From the IMG/VR virus record IMGVR_UViG_3300044632_002565, positions 1-62,365 of that record: a DNA stretch of 62,365 bases; one strand, written 5' to 3'. This stretch comes from a virus. The position numbers were made by a program, and so were the translations under genes. The notes under the pieces are model-generated. The model did no database searches, had not been told where the DNA came from, and saw only the letters and a program-made list of their open reading frames with translations. Shown in pieces: positions 46,724 through 53,823 of this stretch; the stretch's first letter is position 1, and the number at the start of each line of letters is the position of its first letter.

Positions 46724-47404
46724 ATGACTAAAAAATACGTTTTTATATCAGACACTCATGGAAAACATGAATATCTGACTTCCAACAGGATGGGAAACAT
46801 TTTAGGAAGTGGCGATTGTTTAATCCATGCGGGCGACATTTCAAATGTGGGAAAAGTTCACGAGATTAAAGATTTCTTAGATTGGTTTAGCAATACTGAT
46901 TTCACTCATAAAATCTTCATTGCGGGGAACCATGATTTTGGTTTTGAACTTGTTCAAGACATCGCTCCTGAATATAAGGAGAAGGGAGTTCATTATCTTT
47001 TTGATAGTGAGGTGGTCATTGATGGTGTGAAGTTCTACGGAAGTCCTTGGCAACCTGAATTTTATGATTGGGCATTTAATCTTCCAAGAGGAGAGAAACT
47101 CGCTGAAAAATGGGCAATGATTCCTGGAAATACTGATATCCTTATAACCCACGGACCAGCCTACGGAATGCTTGATTGGGTTCCAAGTGGAACACAAGTA
47201 GGTTGTCAGGATTTGTTCCACAGAGTGATGGAAGTTCAGCCAAAAATTCACGTTTGTGGTCACATCCACTGCGCATACGGTCAGAAGAATTTCAATGGTG
47301 TTGAGTTTTTGAATGCTGCACTTCTCAATGAAAGGTACATACATGAAAACAAACCAATCGTTCTAGATTTTGATGTAGAAACAAAACAAATTGATTACCC
47401 CTAA
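46724..47404 (+). CDS. Calcineurin-like metallophosphoesterase
   Basis: 226 residues with all metal motifs: 'VFISDTHGKHE' (DxH), 'LIHAGDISN' (GD), 'FIAGNHDFGF' (GNHD), 'ILITHGPAYG' and 'HVCGHIHCAYG' (GHxH). The length and the 'GSPWQPEFYDWAFNLPRG' block fit small MPPED-like phosphodiesterases. Substrates could be cyclic nucleotides or nucleic-acid ends; degradation of a defence signalling nucleotide is conceivable but not shown. Confidence 0.88.
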   Translation: MTKKYVFISDTHGKHEYLTSNRMGNILGSGDCLIHAGDISNVGKVHEIKDFLDWFSNTDFTHKIFIAGNHDFGFELVQDIAPEYKEKGVHYLFDSEVVIDGVKFYGSPWQPEFYDWAFNLPRGEKLAEKWAMIPGNTDILITHGPAYGMLDWVPSGTQVGCQDLFHRVMEVQPKIHVCGHIHCAYGQKNFNGVEFLNAALLNERYIHENKPIVLDFDVETKQIDYP

Positions 47405-47416
47405 AAATGAAATAAT

Positions 47417-47614
47417 ATGAATAACAAAATTAAAGCTTTAGTAACGGTCGTTGGTTTTTTGCTCACCTTGACCCTAATTTCTTTAGGAGTGAAATACTAT
47501 GCTGAAATAATGGGTTATATAATTGTCGGAAGTGCATTAATTCTCTGTTTATGGATTGCTTATAATATTGCACTTGAATATTATAACTCAAAAGACAAAT
47601 TCAACAACAATTAA
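47417..47614 (+). CDS. Small two-span membrane protein
   Basis: 65 residues, two hydrophobic helices (about 8-28 and 33-55), polar tail. Between the phosphoesterase and an acidic protein on the same strand. No family recognised. Confidence 0.55.
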   Translation: MNNKIKALVTVVGFLLTLTLISLGVKYYAEIMGYIIVGSALILCLWIAYNIALEYYNSKDKFNNN

Positions 47615-47624
47615 ATTACCCGAA

Positions 47625-48098
47625 ATGAAAAACAAAAATGTGATTGAAGAGTTAAAAAAGTTGAATCCCGAAGACTCAACAAAAATTACGCTAATCTTCA
47701 ACAAAAAGAGTTTGAATGAAATAAACTACATCAACGGCACGTGGGAAGAAAAAAACTATTTTTGTGAAGCCTCCACAAATTGGAGGTCAGCGGAATTGTT
47801 TACTGAAGAGTTTACTGTTGAAGAGCTAATAAAACTCTTGAAAAACAAAAACATTTCAGAAATTGACCAAAGTGATTTCAATGACCTTCAATTAGTTGAA
47901 TCTTCTGATGGTTCTACTGATGTTTACGACGTTGAGTGGGATGTTGTTCTTACTGAAGAGGAACAAGAAATTGCTCCTTCAGGAATGGATATGTATTGGG
48001 ACGGAGACATAACTGATTCAGACTACGAATTTGGCACTGATGCGATTTACGAAATGAAGATTGAATGCGGTGATTATTCGACTAGTATAAACGAATAA
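47625..48098 (+). CDS. Acidic protein, unknown
   Basis: 157 residues from the ATG at 47625. Strongly acidic C-terminal half ('YDVEWDVVLTEEEQEIAPSG', 'MDMYWDGDITDSDYEFG'). No family recognised. The Trp-Asp-Gly-Asp string recurs in the small protein at 61888 (MMWDGDEAS), a faint similarity. Confidence 0.55.
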   Translation: MKNKNVIEELKKLNPEDSTKITLIFNKKSLNEINYINGTWEEKNYFCEASTNWRSAELFTEEFTVEELIKLLKNKNISEIDQSDFNDLQLVESSDGSTDVYDVEWDVVLTEEEQEIAPSGMDMYWDGDITDSDYEFGTDAIYEMKIECGDYSTSINE

Positions 48099-48099
48099 A

Positions 48100-48348
48100 A
48101 TGAAAAAAAATAAGATAAATCAGGGGCATTTTCTTGAACTTATGGATAGACTTCACGTTCAATCATGTATGATTGAGAATCATTTGATAGGTCATCCACT
48201 TACAAAAAAAATTAAAAAAGTTAAAAAACTAATTGATGATGCAGGTTGGGCTTTAGCTGAGGCCTATCAAATCATCGGACAAGAGTCTATCAAAAATTAT
48301 GAAAAAAATAAAACTTTATCTAGACGACATAAGAAACCCAAAGACTGA
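48100..48348 (+). CDS. Small helical protein
   Basis: 82 residues with 'LELMDRLHVQSCMIENHLIG' and a basic tail. Its 3' end overlaps the start of the cREC gene by 50 nt in another frame; both frames look coding. Conserved-type phage protein of unknown role. Confidence 0.6.
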   Translation: MKKNKINQGHFLELMDRLHVQSCMIENHLIGHPLTKKIKKVKKLIDDAGWALAEAYQIIGQESIKNYEKNKTLSRRHKKPKD

Positions 48349-48604
48349 AGGATGGACAATTGTTCGAAACCATGAAGAATTCGTAGAATTTATAAATATA
48401 AACGGTCTTCCAGAAGAGGTTTCTTTTGACCATGACTTAGGGGAAAATAAAAAAACAGGGTATGATTGTGCAAAATGGTTATGTGAATATTGTTGGACTA
48501 ATGGACTCCCTGTCCCTGATTGGAATGTTCATTCCGCAAATCCTGTTGGTCGTGATAATATTATATCTATTCTTACAACCTTCCAAAAAAAACTGAACGA
48601 TTAA
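48299..48604 (+). CDS. cREC-type receiver domain (predicted cyclic-phosphate processing)
   Basis: 101 residues: 'KLYLDDIRNPKTEGWTIVRN', 'VSFDHDLGENKKTGYDCAKW', 'LCEYC' and 'VHSANPVGRDNIISIL' are the fixed blocks of the cREC_REC family, a receiver-like fold predicted to handle cyclic phosphates in RNA repair. The DD, DHD and HSANP residues form the likely active site. Together with the RNA-repair type HAD at 7281 it suggests a tRNA or RNA end-healing route. Confidence 0.8.
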   Translation: MKKIKLYLDDIRNPKTEGWTIVRNHEEFVEFININGLPEEVSFDHDLGENKKTGYDCAKWLCEYCWTNGLPVPDWNVHSANPVGRDNIISILTTFQKKLND

Positions 48605-48628
48605 AGGTGGGATTATTCCCACCTTTTT
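48603..48628 (+). terminator. Intrinsic terminator
   Basis: AAAGGTGGGA / TCCCACCTTT with T-run right after the cREC stop. Confidence 0.8.
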
Positions 48629-48642
48629 CGTATTTATGGAAG

Positions 48643-49275
48643 ATGGAATCTCAATTTGAAAGTTTAGATTTGAAGGAAATTGCAAGCATTGCAAAAATTT
48701 GTTTGGAAAAGGGTTTGAGATTTAACGAACCATTCCTTCAAAATAATTATGATATTTTATATTCGGTCTCAAAATTGTTCGGTAATTCCCAAATTGATAG
48801 TTTTGATGTTGAATATATTTGTGCATTTACACTTGAGAACTATCATTTATTACAAAATTGGATTGATAAAAACAATTCCTATGATTCCATATCAAAGAAA
48901 CTAAGAAAACCCAAGTTAAAAAAATTTCAAGTTTACTACAAAGTATCTTCGAGAGAATTCGTGATTGAATATTATAAAACTGATTGGGATTCATTCAATA
49001 AAGACTGGGTTGAGGAGTCAATTCAAGAAACTTTATCATCTGGTGGGTGGGACTATTATCGTGAAACTCCAATCGAAAGAGAAGTTATAGATTCTGATAG
49101 ACATGAATTTGAAATTCAATCGGTTGAATCTTATAAAGATTTAGGATTAGAAAGTGTTGAAAAGAATATAATAAAGTTACTTTCTGAAAATACAGAAAAA
49201 ATTGTTGGTAATTTAGATAGAAATTCCCTTATTAGAATTAGAAAAATAATTGATTCTAAATTAAAATCACTTTAA
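48643..49275 (+). CDS. Unknown protein
   Basis: 210 residues from the ATG at 48643, chosen because upstream codons lie in the terminator. A helical N-terminus and a beta-rich middle ('KKFQVYYKVSSREFVIEYYK'). 'GGWDYYRETPIEREVIDSDR' is a distinctive block. No family recognised. A TATTTATG sequence (48631-48638) precedes the start. Convergent 9-nt overlap with the next gene. Confidence 0.55.
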   Translation: MESQFESLDLKEIASIAKICLEKGLRFNEPFLQNNYDILYSVSKLFGNSQIDSFDVEYICAFTLENYHLLQNWIDKNNSYDSISKKLRKPKLKKFQVYYKVSSREFVIEYYKTDWDSFNKDWVEESIQETLSSGGWDYYRETPIEREVIDSDRHEFEIQSVESYKDLGLESVEKNIIKLLSENTEKIVGNLDRNSLIRIRKIIDSKLKSL

Positions 49276-49479
49276 TTTTTCCTCTTTAACTAAGTCCCCT
49301 AAAGTTTTTTTCTTCTTATTTGATGGATGTTGAAAACCCCTCTTATACTTATATTCAACTTCTATGGGACCGTTTGTGGTTTTATTTGAATTATATTTCC
49401 AAATTGAAATTGTGTCCTCGTCTTCGTAAACGACCTCCCATCTAGTCGGTTTCGGTTCAGGTTTTTTTTCGAATGGCAT
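49267..49479 (-). CDS. Small basic protein, near-leaderless
   Basis: 70 residues, Lys-rich at both ends with a beta-hairpin core ('RWEVVYEDEDTISIWKYNSN'). A TATATTTG -7 box lies 4 nt upstream of the ATG. No family recognised. Confidence 0.55.
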   Translation of the reverse strand: MPFEKKPEPKPTRWEVVYEDEDTISIWKYNSNKTTNGPIEVEYKYKRGFQHPSNKKKKTLGDLVKEEKLK

Positions 49480-49483
49480 GTTG

Positions 49484-49491
49484 CAAATATA
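49484..49491 (-). promoter_or_regulatory. -7 element TATATTTG (leaderless start)
   Basis: Minus strand TATATTTG ends 4 nt before the ATG at 49479. No -33 box seen. Confidence 0.4.
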
Positions 49492-49497
49492 GTAAAA

Positions 49498-50373
49498 TTA
49501 TTTTTCTTCGTATGATTCCATTCTCCATCTTCCGTTTTCCTTGCCCATACATACGCTATTACAAAATTTTGTATTCCTATAACAATTTATAAATGAGGTT
49601 TTAACTTGTACAGGAACCCAACCAATCCCATCATCAAATACTAAAAAATCAACCCCCAATGAGTCTGCAAAAGAGAAATCTCCACTAAATTTTATCACTG
49701 ATGAGAATGTTTTTTCTAATTCTCTGTAAGCTTGAATTTCAGAATTTTTTCCGATTCCATATGTGCCCTTTATTGTGTCCACAACACCTACAATTATTTC
49801 GTTATCAAACTCATTCAACGACTCCGCCAAATAATTCAAAACTAATTTTTGAAATATTGTCAAGTCCTGTTTGTAATCAGGTAAATCTTGCATATAAGTA
49901 CCTAAAAAATATTTGTTAAAACAAGATTCAAAACTGTTTTTTGAACCATCTTTTTCTCTAAATTTTGTTAAAACGTAAGCCAAAGCGGAGTAATTTGTTT
50001 CCAACATACTCATCTCATCCCAAACAAATTTTTCATTTAACTCTTTGAGGATTACAAATTTGGAAGATAAATTCACCTTGAAGTCCTCGAATGTTTCTTT
50101 ATTCAATTCACACTGTTCTGATAATTTTTCCTCCAAGGTTCTAAAGTTTTCAAAATTTTTTTTGAAGTATTCGTCATCTTCTTTTACATATTTGATTTTT
50201 TTTGAGATTACATCGTTTACATCCATTATGACAATAAAAGCAACATCACTCAAAAGTCTTTTGACGTCTTTCATCTTAAATTTTATTTTTCTTGATGCAA
50301 GTTGACAAAAATCTTTTTCTTCTGAGTGAATATCAAATCTGTTGCACCCCCATTGAGTTCTTTTATCTGACAT
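49498..50373 (-). CDS. Protein with PD-(D/E)XK nuclease-like C-terminal domain
   Basis: 291 residues. The C-terminal part reads 'GKNSEIQAYRELEKTFSSVI', 'FADSLGVDFLVFDDGIGWVP', 'VQVKTSFINCYRN': Glu on a helix, Asp after a strand and Q-V-K, the order of a restriction-endonuclease-like core. The N-terminal ~190 residues are helical with Cys residues and unrecognised. It could be a DNA-cutting or repair enzyme, or act on host DNA. Alone on the minus strand, followed by no terminator. Confidence 0.6.
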   Translation of the reverse strand: MSDKRTQWGCNRFDIHSEEKDFCQLASRKIKFKMKDVKRLLSDVAFIVIMDVNDVISKKIKYVKEDDEYFKKNFENFRTLEEKLSEQCELNKETFEDFKVNLSSKFVILKELNEKFVWDEMSMLETNYSALAYVLTKFREKDGSKNSFESCFNKYFLGTYMQDLPDYKQDLTIFQKLVLNYLAESLNEFDNEIIVGVVDTIKGTYGIGKNSEIQAYRELEKTFSSVIKFSGDFSFADSLGVDFLVFDDGIGWVPVQVKTSFINCYRNTKFCNSVCMGKENGRWRMESYEEK

Positions 50374-50396
50374 AATAGAATAAATACCCTAATAAA

Positions 50397-50428
50397 ATAA
50401 AAATCCCCTCCTTACTGGTGGGGATTTC
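50397..50428 (-). terminator. Terminator of the holin gene
   Basis: AAATCCCC / GGGGATTT hairpin with a T-rich run on the minus strand. Confidence 0.7.
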
Positions 50429-50435
50429 AATTTCT

Positions 50436-50687
50436 TTACTCTTCTGTAGATTCGCCTTTTGATTTGTTAATCCATTTGTCAACAGAACCGATTCCAAAAG
50501 AACCTAAAACTAACCACATGAATGCATTAAAAATGAATTCGTTGATTACTAGGTCTTTACCTAAAGAACCAGTTACGATGTCCGCAATTGCAAAACCAAC
50601 CATCATAACAAATGCTAAAAAGCCTACAACACTCTTTTCATTGATTGAGTTGCTGTCGTTGAATAAATCGTGGAAAAATTTTTTCAT
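50436..50687 (-). CDS. Holin-like two-span membrane protein
   Basis: 83 residues: short charged N-terminus 'MKKFFHDLFNDSNSINEKSV', two membrane segments ('VGFLAFVMMVGFAIADIVTG' and 'FIFNAFMWLVLGSFGIGSVD') and a charged tail 'KWINKSKGESTEE'. Size and topology fit holins of Bacteroidota phages. It has a TATTTATT motif 21 nt upstream, as does the endolysin. Not adjacent to the endolysin. Confidence 0.7.
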   Translation of the reverse strand: MKKFFHDLFNDSNSINEKSVVGFLAFVMMVGFAIADIVTGSLGKDLVINEFIFNAFMWLVLGSFGIGSVDKWINKSKGESTEE

Positions 50688-50708
50688 AATCTTGGTAATT
50701 TACTTACC

Positions 50709-50716
50709 AATAAATA
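50709..50716 (-). promoter_or_regulatory. TATTTATT late-type motif of the holin
   Basis: Minus strand copy 21 nt before the holin ATG; the spacer holds ATTACCAAG, also seen at 37725. Confidence 0.4.
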
Positions 50717-50761
50717 TTCCAAAAAGTATTGATTTTGATATTTTGAGAAAATTTTATGGAT

Positions 50762-50790
50762 AAAAAAAGGGAGACACCGTCGTGTCTCCC
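50762..50790 (-). terminator. Strong terminator of an RNA-only region
   Basis: Perfect 9-bp stem GGGAGACAC / GTGTCTCCC followed by seven T on the minus strand. Confidence 0.85.
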
Positions 50791-51118
50791 AAAGCCCCCG
50801 TCAGAGCGAATTGGTCAAATTTTAGTGGACTGGGATTTAAGACCTGATTAGTAACCCATCATGAGTGGACAACTCTTGTTTTTATTTAACGACTAAAAAC
50901 GTCCGAAAAGTCTTTGGTTGTTTGTTTATTCAGGATGAAACAGGAATTTTCCTTTCCGCATAAACCTCCCGTGTTTTGATTGACACTACATTTCTAATTT
51001 ATAGAGCGGAGAAGAAAGTTTGTCGGGTGAGTATGGGGAACCACCACTGAAGAAACATTCCGCTGTCCTTTTTTTTGTAAAGATAAGAAAGATTTTAATG
51101 CCTTCCAAATCTTTTGAA
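50791..51118 (-). other. Gene-free stretch, possible small RNA
   Basis: About 330 nt with no convincing protein frame on either strand, bounded by the terminator at 50762 and tRNA-Phe upstream on the minus strand. The longest minus frame runs into the tRNA and lacks protein character. Several short inverted repeats are present. A strong terminator without a gene suggests a stable RNA, perhaps read-through from the tRNA-Phe promoters. Confidence 0.35.
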
Positions 51119-51146
51119 GAAAATTCAGATAAAAATCTGAAAATTT
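51119..51146 (-). terminator. Terminator-like hairpin after tRNA-Phe
   Basis: TTCAGAT / ATCTGAA stem extended by A/T pairs, then TTTTC on the minus strand. Confidence 0.5.
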
Positions 51147-51148
51147 CG

Positions 51149-51237
51149 TGGTTGGGGGTGGAGTCGAACCACCGGCACAAGACTGTTCAGGTCCTTGCTC
51201 TACCTAAACCCTAAAGAGTTACTGAGCTACCACAACC
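51149..51237 (-). tRNA. tRNA-Phe(GAA) with an enlarged D-arm
   Basis: Anticodon stem AGGAC/GTCTT, loop CTGAACA, anticodon GAA; T-arm GGTGG-TTCGACT-CCACC; acceptor GGTTGTG/CCCAACC with one T-C mismatch. The D-stem GCTC/GAGC encloses about 23 nt instead of 8-11, and the extra part (51207-51220) can fold as AACTC-TTTA-GGGTT. No CCA. Two promoters in series precede it. It may be functional with an extra hairpin or a decayed tRNA. Confidence 0.8.
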
Positions 51238-51248
51238 AAAATGTCTTA

Positions 51249-51280
51249 CAAAGATAAGAAATCTTTTCAGACTACCAAAA
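51249..51280 (-). promoter_or_regulatory. Host-type promoter 1 of tRNA-Phe
   Basis: Minus strand TTTTG (51280-51276), 19 nt, TATCTTTG (51256-51249), 11 nt before the tRNA. Confidence 0.75.
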
Positions 51281-51347
51281 ATTGTAAGAACTTTTTTTAT
51301 CCGAGTACCGAGTATCTTTCATCGCCTGTAAGTCCCGAATTGTTACA

Positions 51348-51380
51348 CAAAGATAAAATAAAAAAGAATAATAATCAAAA
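51348..51380 (-). promoter_or_regulatory. Host-type promoter 2, in series with tRNA-Phe promoter 1
   Basis: Minus strand TTTTG (51380-51376), 20 nt, TATCTTTG (51355-51348). The ~90 nt leader before promoter 1 contains only a 16-codon frame. Confidence 0.7.
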
Positions 51381-51386
51381 TTAATT

Positions 51387-51593
51387 TCAGAGCGAGTCCC
51401 AAAAAATTTGTTTCCACTCCTCTAATTCAGCTGCAGTAAAACCAACTGTAAGTCTTGCTTGAGAGATTATAAAAGAAGTTGATGATGTGTCAACCAATAT
51501 CCTGAAAACAGTGTCAATCGTTTCGTAAGTCACTATTTCTGTATGACCGCTTTGTAAATAATCACAAAATTCTTGAATTGTATAAACTATCAT
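51387..51593 (-). CDS. Small protein, unknown
   Basis: 68 residues ('MIVYTIQEFCDYLQSGHTEI' start, 'FTAAELEEWKQIFWDSL' end). A TATTTATT motif lies 3 nt upstream (51597-51604). No family recognised. Confidence 0.55.
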   Translation of the reverse strand: MIVYTIQEFCDYLQSGHTEIVTYETIDTVFRILVDTSSTSFIISQARLTVGFTAAELEEWKQIFWDSL

Positions 51594-51611
51594 AAAAATA
51601 AATATTACGAT

Positions 51612-51902
51612 TTAACTAATCCCATCTAAATATTTTTTTATAGTTCTACGAATTTTTCTTTCTCCTAAAGAATCCCATAATTTGTAAACAATATCATAGA
51701 TTTTTGATACCAAATATTTTTTATTGTTTTTCAATAACCTTGTTTTGTCATCAATCTTAATGAATTTTATAGGTTCTTCCATCCAATCATGTTTTATTTC
51801 TGTAACAGGGAAGTGCCTTTTGAGATGTAACAATAAATCGTCGGAGGTATCTCCTGAGTACTTGGATAAAACTGATTTTTTTTCTTCGTATATAGAATTC
51901 AT
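51612..51902 (-). CDS. Small basic/helical protein, unknown
   Basis: 96 residues from the ATG at 51902 ('MNSIYEEKKSVLSKYSGDTS'). Basic helical C-terminus 'KLWDSLGERKIRRTIKKYLD'. Divergent from the basic peptide gene at 51942. No family recognised. Confidence 0.55.
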   Translation of the reverse strand: MNSIYEEKKSVLSKYSGDTSDDLLLHLKRHFPVTEIKHDWMEEPIKFIKIDDKTRLLKNNKKYLVSKIYDIVYKLWDSLGERKIRRTIKKYLDGIS

Positions 51903-51919
51903 ATTATCAAATATATATC

Positions 51920-51927
51920 TATTTATA
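51920..51927 (+). promoter_or_regulatory. TATTTATA late-type motif
   Basis: 14 nt before the ATG at 51942. Confidence 0.4.
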
Positions 51928-51941
51928 AAAAAATTCAAATT

Positions 51942-52073
51942 ATGGCAAAAGGTTCAAAATCAGCAGTGTCTTCAAGAAAAATTACTTTCGGTAAAAGAAA
52001 AGGGGGTAATGCAAAAAAATCTTATAACAAACACTCACCAAGACCCAAGGCTTATCGTGGTCAAGGAAGATAA
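51942..52073 (+). CDS. Small very basic protein ending YRGQGR
   Basis: 43 residues, ATG 51942 to TAA 52073. Over a third Lys/Arg. 'RKITFGKRKGGNAKKSYNKH' and the end 'PRPKAYRGQGR' match a C-terminal pattern I associate with tiny basic proteins of T4-like phages, which probably bind DNA or RNA. The late-type motif upstream suggests a virion or late product. A second tiny basic protein is at 61746. Confidence 0.7.
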   Translation: MAKGSKSAVSSRKITFGKRKGGNAKKSYNKHSPRPKAYRGQGR

Positions 52074-52110
52074 GATTACTTTATTTTTTTTTAAATTATA
52101 ATTTCTCATT

Positions 52111-52395
52111 ATGGATGAGAAAAAAAGATTTATTCGTCTTTTGGAATTGTACATAAATGGTCACAGGGGGTATGCTATTGAACAAATGTACGGGAAAGGA
52201 ACTACTATTAGAATACATAATGTAATTTTTTCTCCAACACAAAAATCAGTGGTGGTTGAGGCGGTTATAATTTTGGGTGATTTAATTACTGAGGACGTTT
52301 TGGATAGGGAGTTAGCGGATGTTTTGATTCAAGACGCAATCCCTTTATTTTTTTCAGATTACAGTGTCAAAACTATGGTAAGATGGGACGTATGA
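52111..52395 (+). CDS. Unknown protein
   Basis: 94 residues with alpha/beta composition, a beta-rich core 'TIRIHNVIFSPTQKSVVVEA' and an acidic C-terminal helix. Convergent with the next gene. No family recognised. Confidence 0.55.
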   Translation: MDEKKRFIRLLELYINGHRGYAIEQMYGKGTTIRIHNVIFSPTQKSVVVEAVIILGDLITEDVLDRELADVLIQDAIPLFFSDYSVKTMVRWDV

Positions 52396-52397
52396 AA

Positions 52398-52697
52398 TTA
52401 TCCTCTGAAATTTTTCAATAGTTCATTGTTTTCTCTCTGTAAAAATTCTACTTTAACCGCTAAAGCAGAAACTTGTTCTGTTAGCCTGAGTATCGTCGCC
52501 CTCATTTCGTCTTTTTCTCTCGATGATTCTTGTAATAAAACTTCAAGTTTTGAAATTCTATCTTTACAATCATGACGAATAAATTCTTCATCCTTTTCTT
52601 TTCTGATGGCCCTTTTTTCATAAAATCTCCAAGCACTCGCGGAACCCAATACAGTGATAATGGTAATAAGAACAGTCCAAAATGACTCTTGTTGCAT
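52398..52697 (-). CDS. Membrane-anchored coiled-coil protein (spanin-like)
   Basis: 99 residues from the ATG at 52697. One N-terminal membrane helix ('FWTVLITIITVLGSASAWRF') and a long coiled coil ('RISKLEVLLQESSREKDEMR', 'LTEQVSALAVKVEFLQRENN'). The layout resembles inner-membrane spanins or small phage holin-associated proteins. No lipobox partner overlaps it. Confidence 0.55.
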   Translation of the reverse strand: MQQESFWTVLITIITVLGSASAWRFYEKRAIRKEKDEEFIRHDCKDRISKLEVLLQESSREKDEMRATILRLTEQVSALAVKVEFLQRENNELLKNFRG

Positions 52698-52873
52698 ATA
52701 TAAAAAATTTACTTTTAATAAATACAAAAAATAAAGAAAAAAATTTTTTTAAAAAAAAAGATTTTAGTGCGAAGGACAATAATTATTATTCTTATAGAAT
52801 AATAATAAAAATTAAATAGAATAGAAAAACTAATAATACTAGTTCTAGGAATTTTTCGGTTTTTCTTAGATGG

Positions 52874-53254
52874 TTAGATTTTAGACCACGTCATATCAGA
52901 GTTTAACACAACAGAATATAAAAAGGACTTCGACCATTCGGTGGGTCCAATGAGAGAGAGGGTCTTTGAGCCGTCAGAATTCTCATATAAGTGATATATC
53001 TCCCCGATTTTGGGTTCAAATTTGTATTGTGACTCATATACCTCCTGTTGAAGTAGGATTGAATTTTGAAGGGTTTCTGCGTCTTTAACGAGTTCGTCAA
53101 ATCTTTTCTTCACAAATCGGTCCACTTTGTTTAAACCGTGTTTCTTGAACGCGGTCAAATCTTGAGGTTCAATCTTTGGTGCACCTACATGTGTGGGGTA
53201 GGGAATTACCATCGGTTGTAAATTGACCTTATCTATATGTGATTGAGTTGACAT
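52874..53254 (-). CDS. DUF2452 protein
   Basis: 126 residues from the ATG at 53254. 'PMVIPYPTHVGAPKIEPQDL', 'FEPKIGEIYHLYENSDGSKT' and 'LSLIGPTEWSKSFLYSVVLN' match DUF2452, a family of unknown function from Bacteroidota genomes. A terminator hairpin with nine T ends directly at its ATG, so expression must depend on read-through or on an unseen start. The 140 nt after its stop are AT-rich and non-coding, with an ATTATTATTC/GAATAATAAT inverted repeat. Confidence 0.8.
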   Translation of the reverse strand: MSTQSHIDKVNLQPMVIPYPTHVGAPKIEPQDLTAFKKHGLNKVDRFVKKRFDELVKDAETLQNSILLQQEVYESQYKFEPKIGEIYHLYENSDGSKTLSLIGPTEWSKSFLYSVVLNSDMTWSKI

Positions 53255-53281
53255 AAAAAAAAATGTCCCGATATGGGACAT
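53255..53281 (-). terminator. Terminator abutting the DUF2452 start codon
   Basis: ATGTCCC / GGGACAT stem and nine T on the minus strand, followed at once by ATG. Confidence 0.75.
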
Positions 53282-53311
53282 CAATATAGTAAAAATATTT
53301 TATTATCCAAA

Positions 53312-53803
53312 TTATTCTCCTTTGATGATTTTTAAAGATTGTTTCAAGAATTCTTTCGCTCTTGGATTCAAACTTTGTAGAGAATATACCTTTTCGATAT
53401 CTTTTACTAACTCTTCTCCGTGTTCGTTTTCCTTGTACAGTTCTATTATCTTATCCATAGCTCTATTACATTCTTTCTTTGTTTCATCAAAATAATTATA
53501 AGGTTTATAAGCCTTTAAATTATCCATAATTTGATTAGCCAAATGAACACCACCGTCAGATACGTTTTTCAAAAGTCTGACAGATTTCAAGAGTTCTAAT
53601 TTGTCAACCAAACCACGAACACCATTTTTTCTCATTCTTATACCGTCAATATAATCATCATCTTCTTCATTTCCCATAATTTCCTCCAAAGTTTTTACAT
53701 TACCACTATGACAAAACTTTCTTTCTTCTTTGGGTTCCTCCATCAGATATAATTTTCTGATTTTGTTTTTTTCTTGTTCAGAAACTATAAATCTTTTACT
53801 CAT
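53312..53803 (-). CDS. Leader-bearing protein (SEQEK type)
   Basis: 163 residues from the ATG at 53803, 3 nt after a TATTTATA motif. The start 'SKRFIVSEQEKNKIRKLYLM' plus EE is the [VI]SxxEKxxI leader shared with 28203 and 59554. The rest is helical with a 'NEEDDDYIDGIRMRKNGVRG' stretch and a Lys-rich end. No family recognised. Confidence 0.6.
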   Translation of the reverse strand: MSKRFIVSEQEKNKIRKLYLMEEPKEERKFCHSGNVKTLEEIMGNEEDDDYIDGIRMRKNGVRGLVDKLELLKSVRLLKNVSDGGVHLANQIMDNLKAYKPYNYFDETKKECNRAMDKIIELYKENEHGEELVKDIEKVYSLQSLNPRAKEFLKQSLKIIKGE

Positions 53804-53806
53804 GTC

Positions 53807-53814
53807 TATAAATA
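53807..53814 (-). promoter_or_regulatory. TATTTATA late-type motif
   Basis: Minus strand copy 3 nt before the ATG at 53803, inside the space after the sulfotransferase stop. Confidence 0.45.
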
Positions 53815-53823
53815 TATCTTCAA

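Noticed and set aside
50986-51214. ORFs over tRNA-Phe on both strands
   Set aside because: They translate the tRNA itself and lack protein-like composition.
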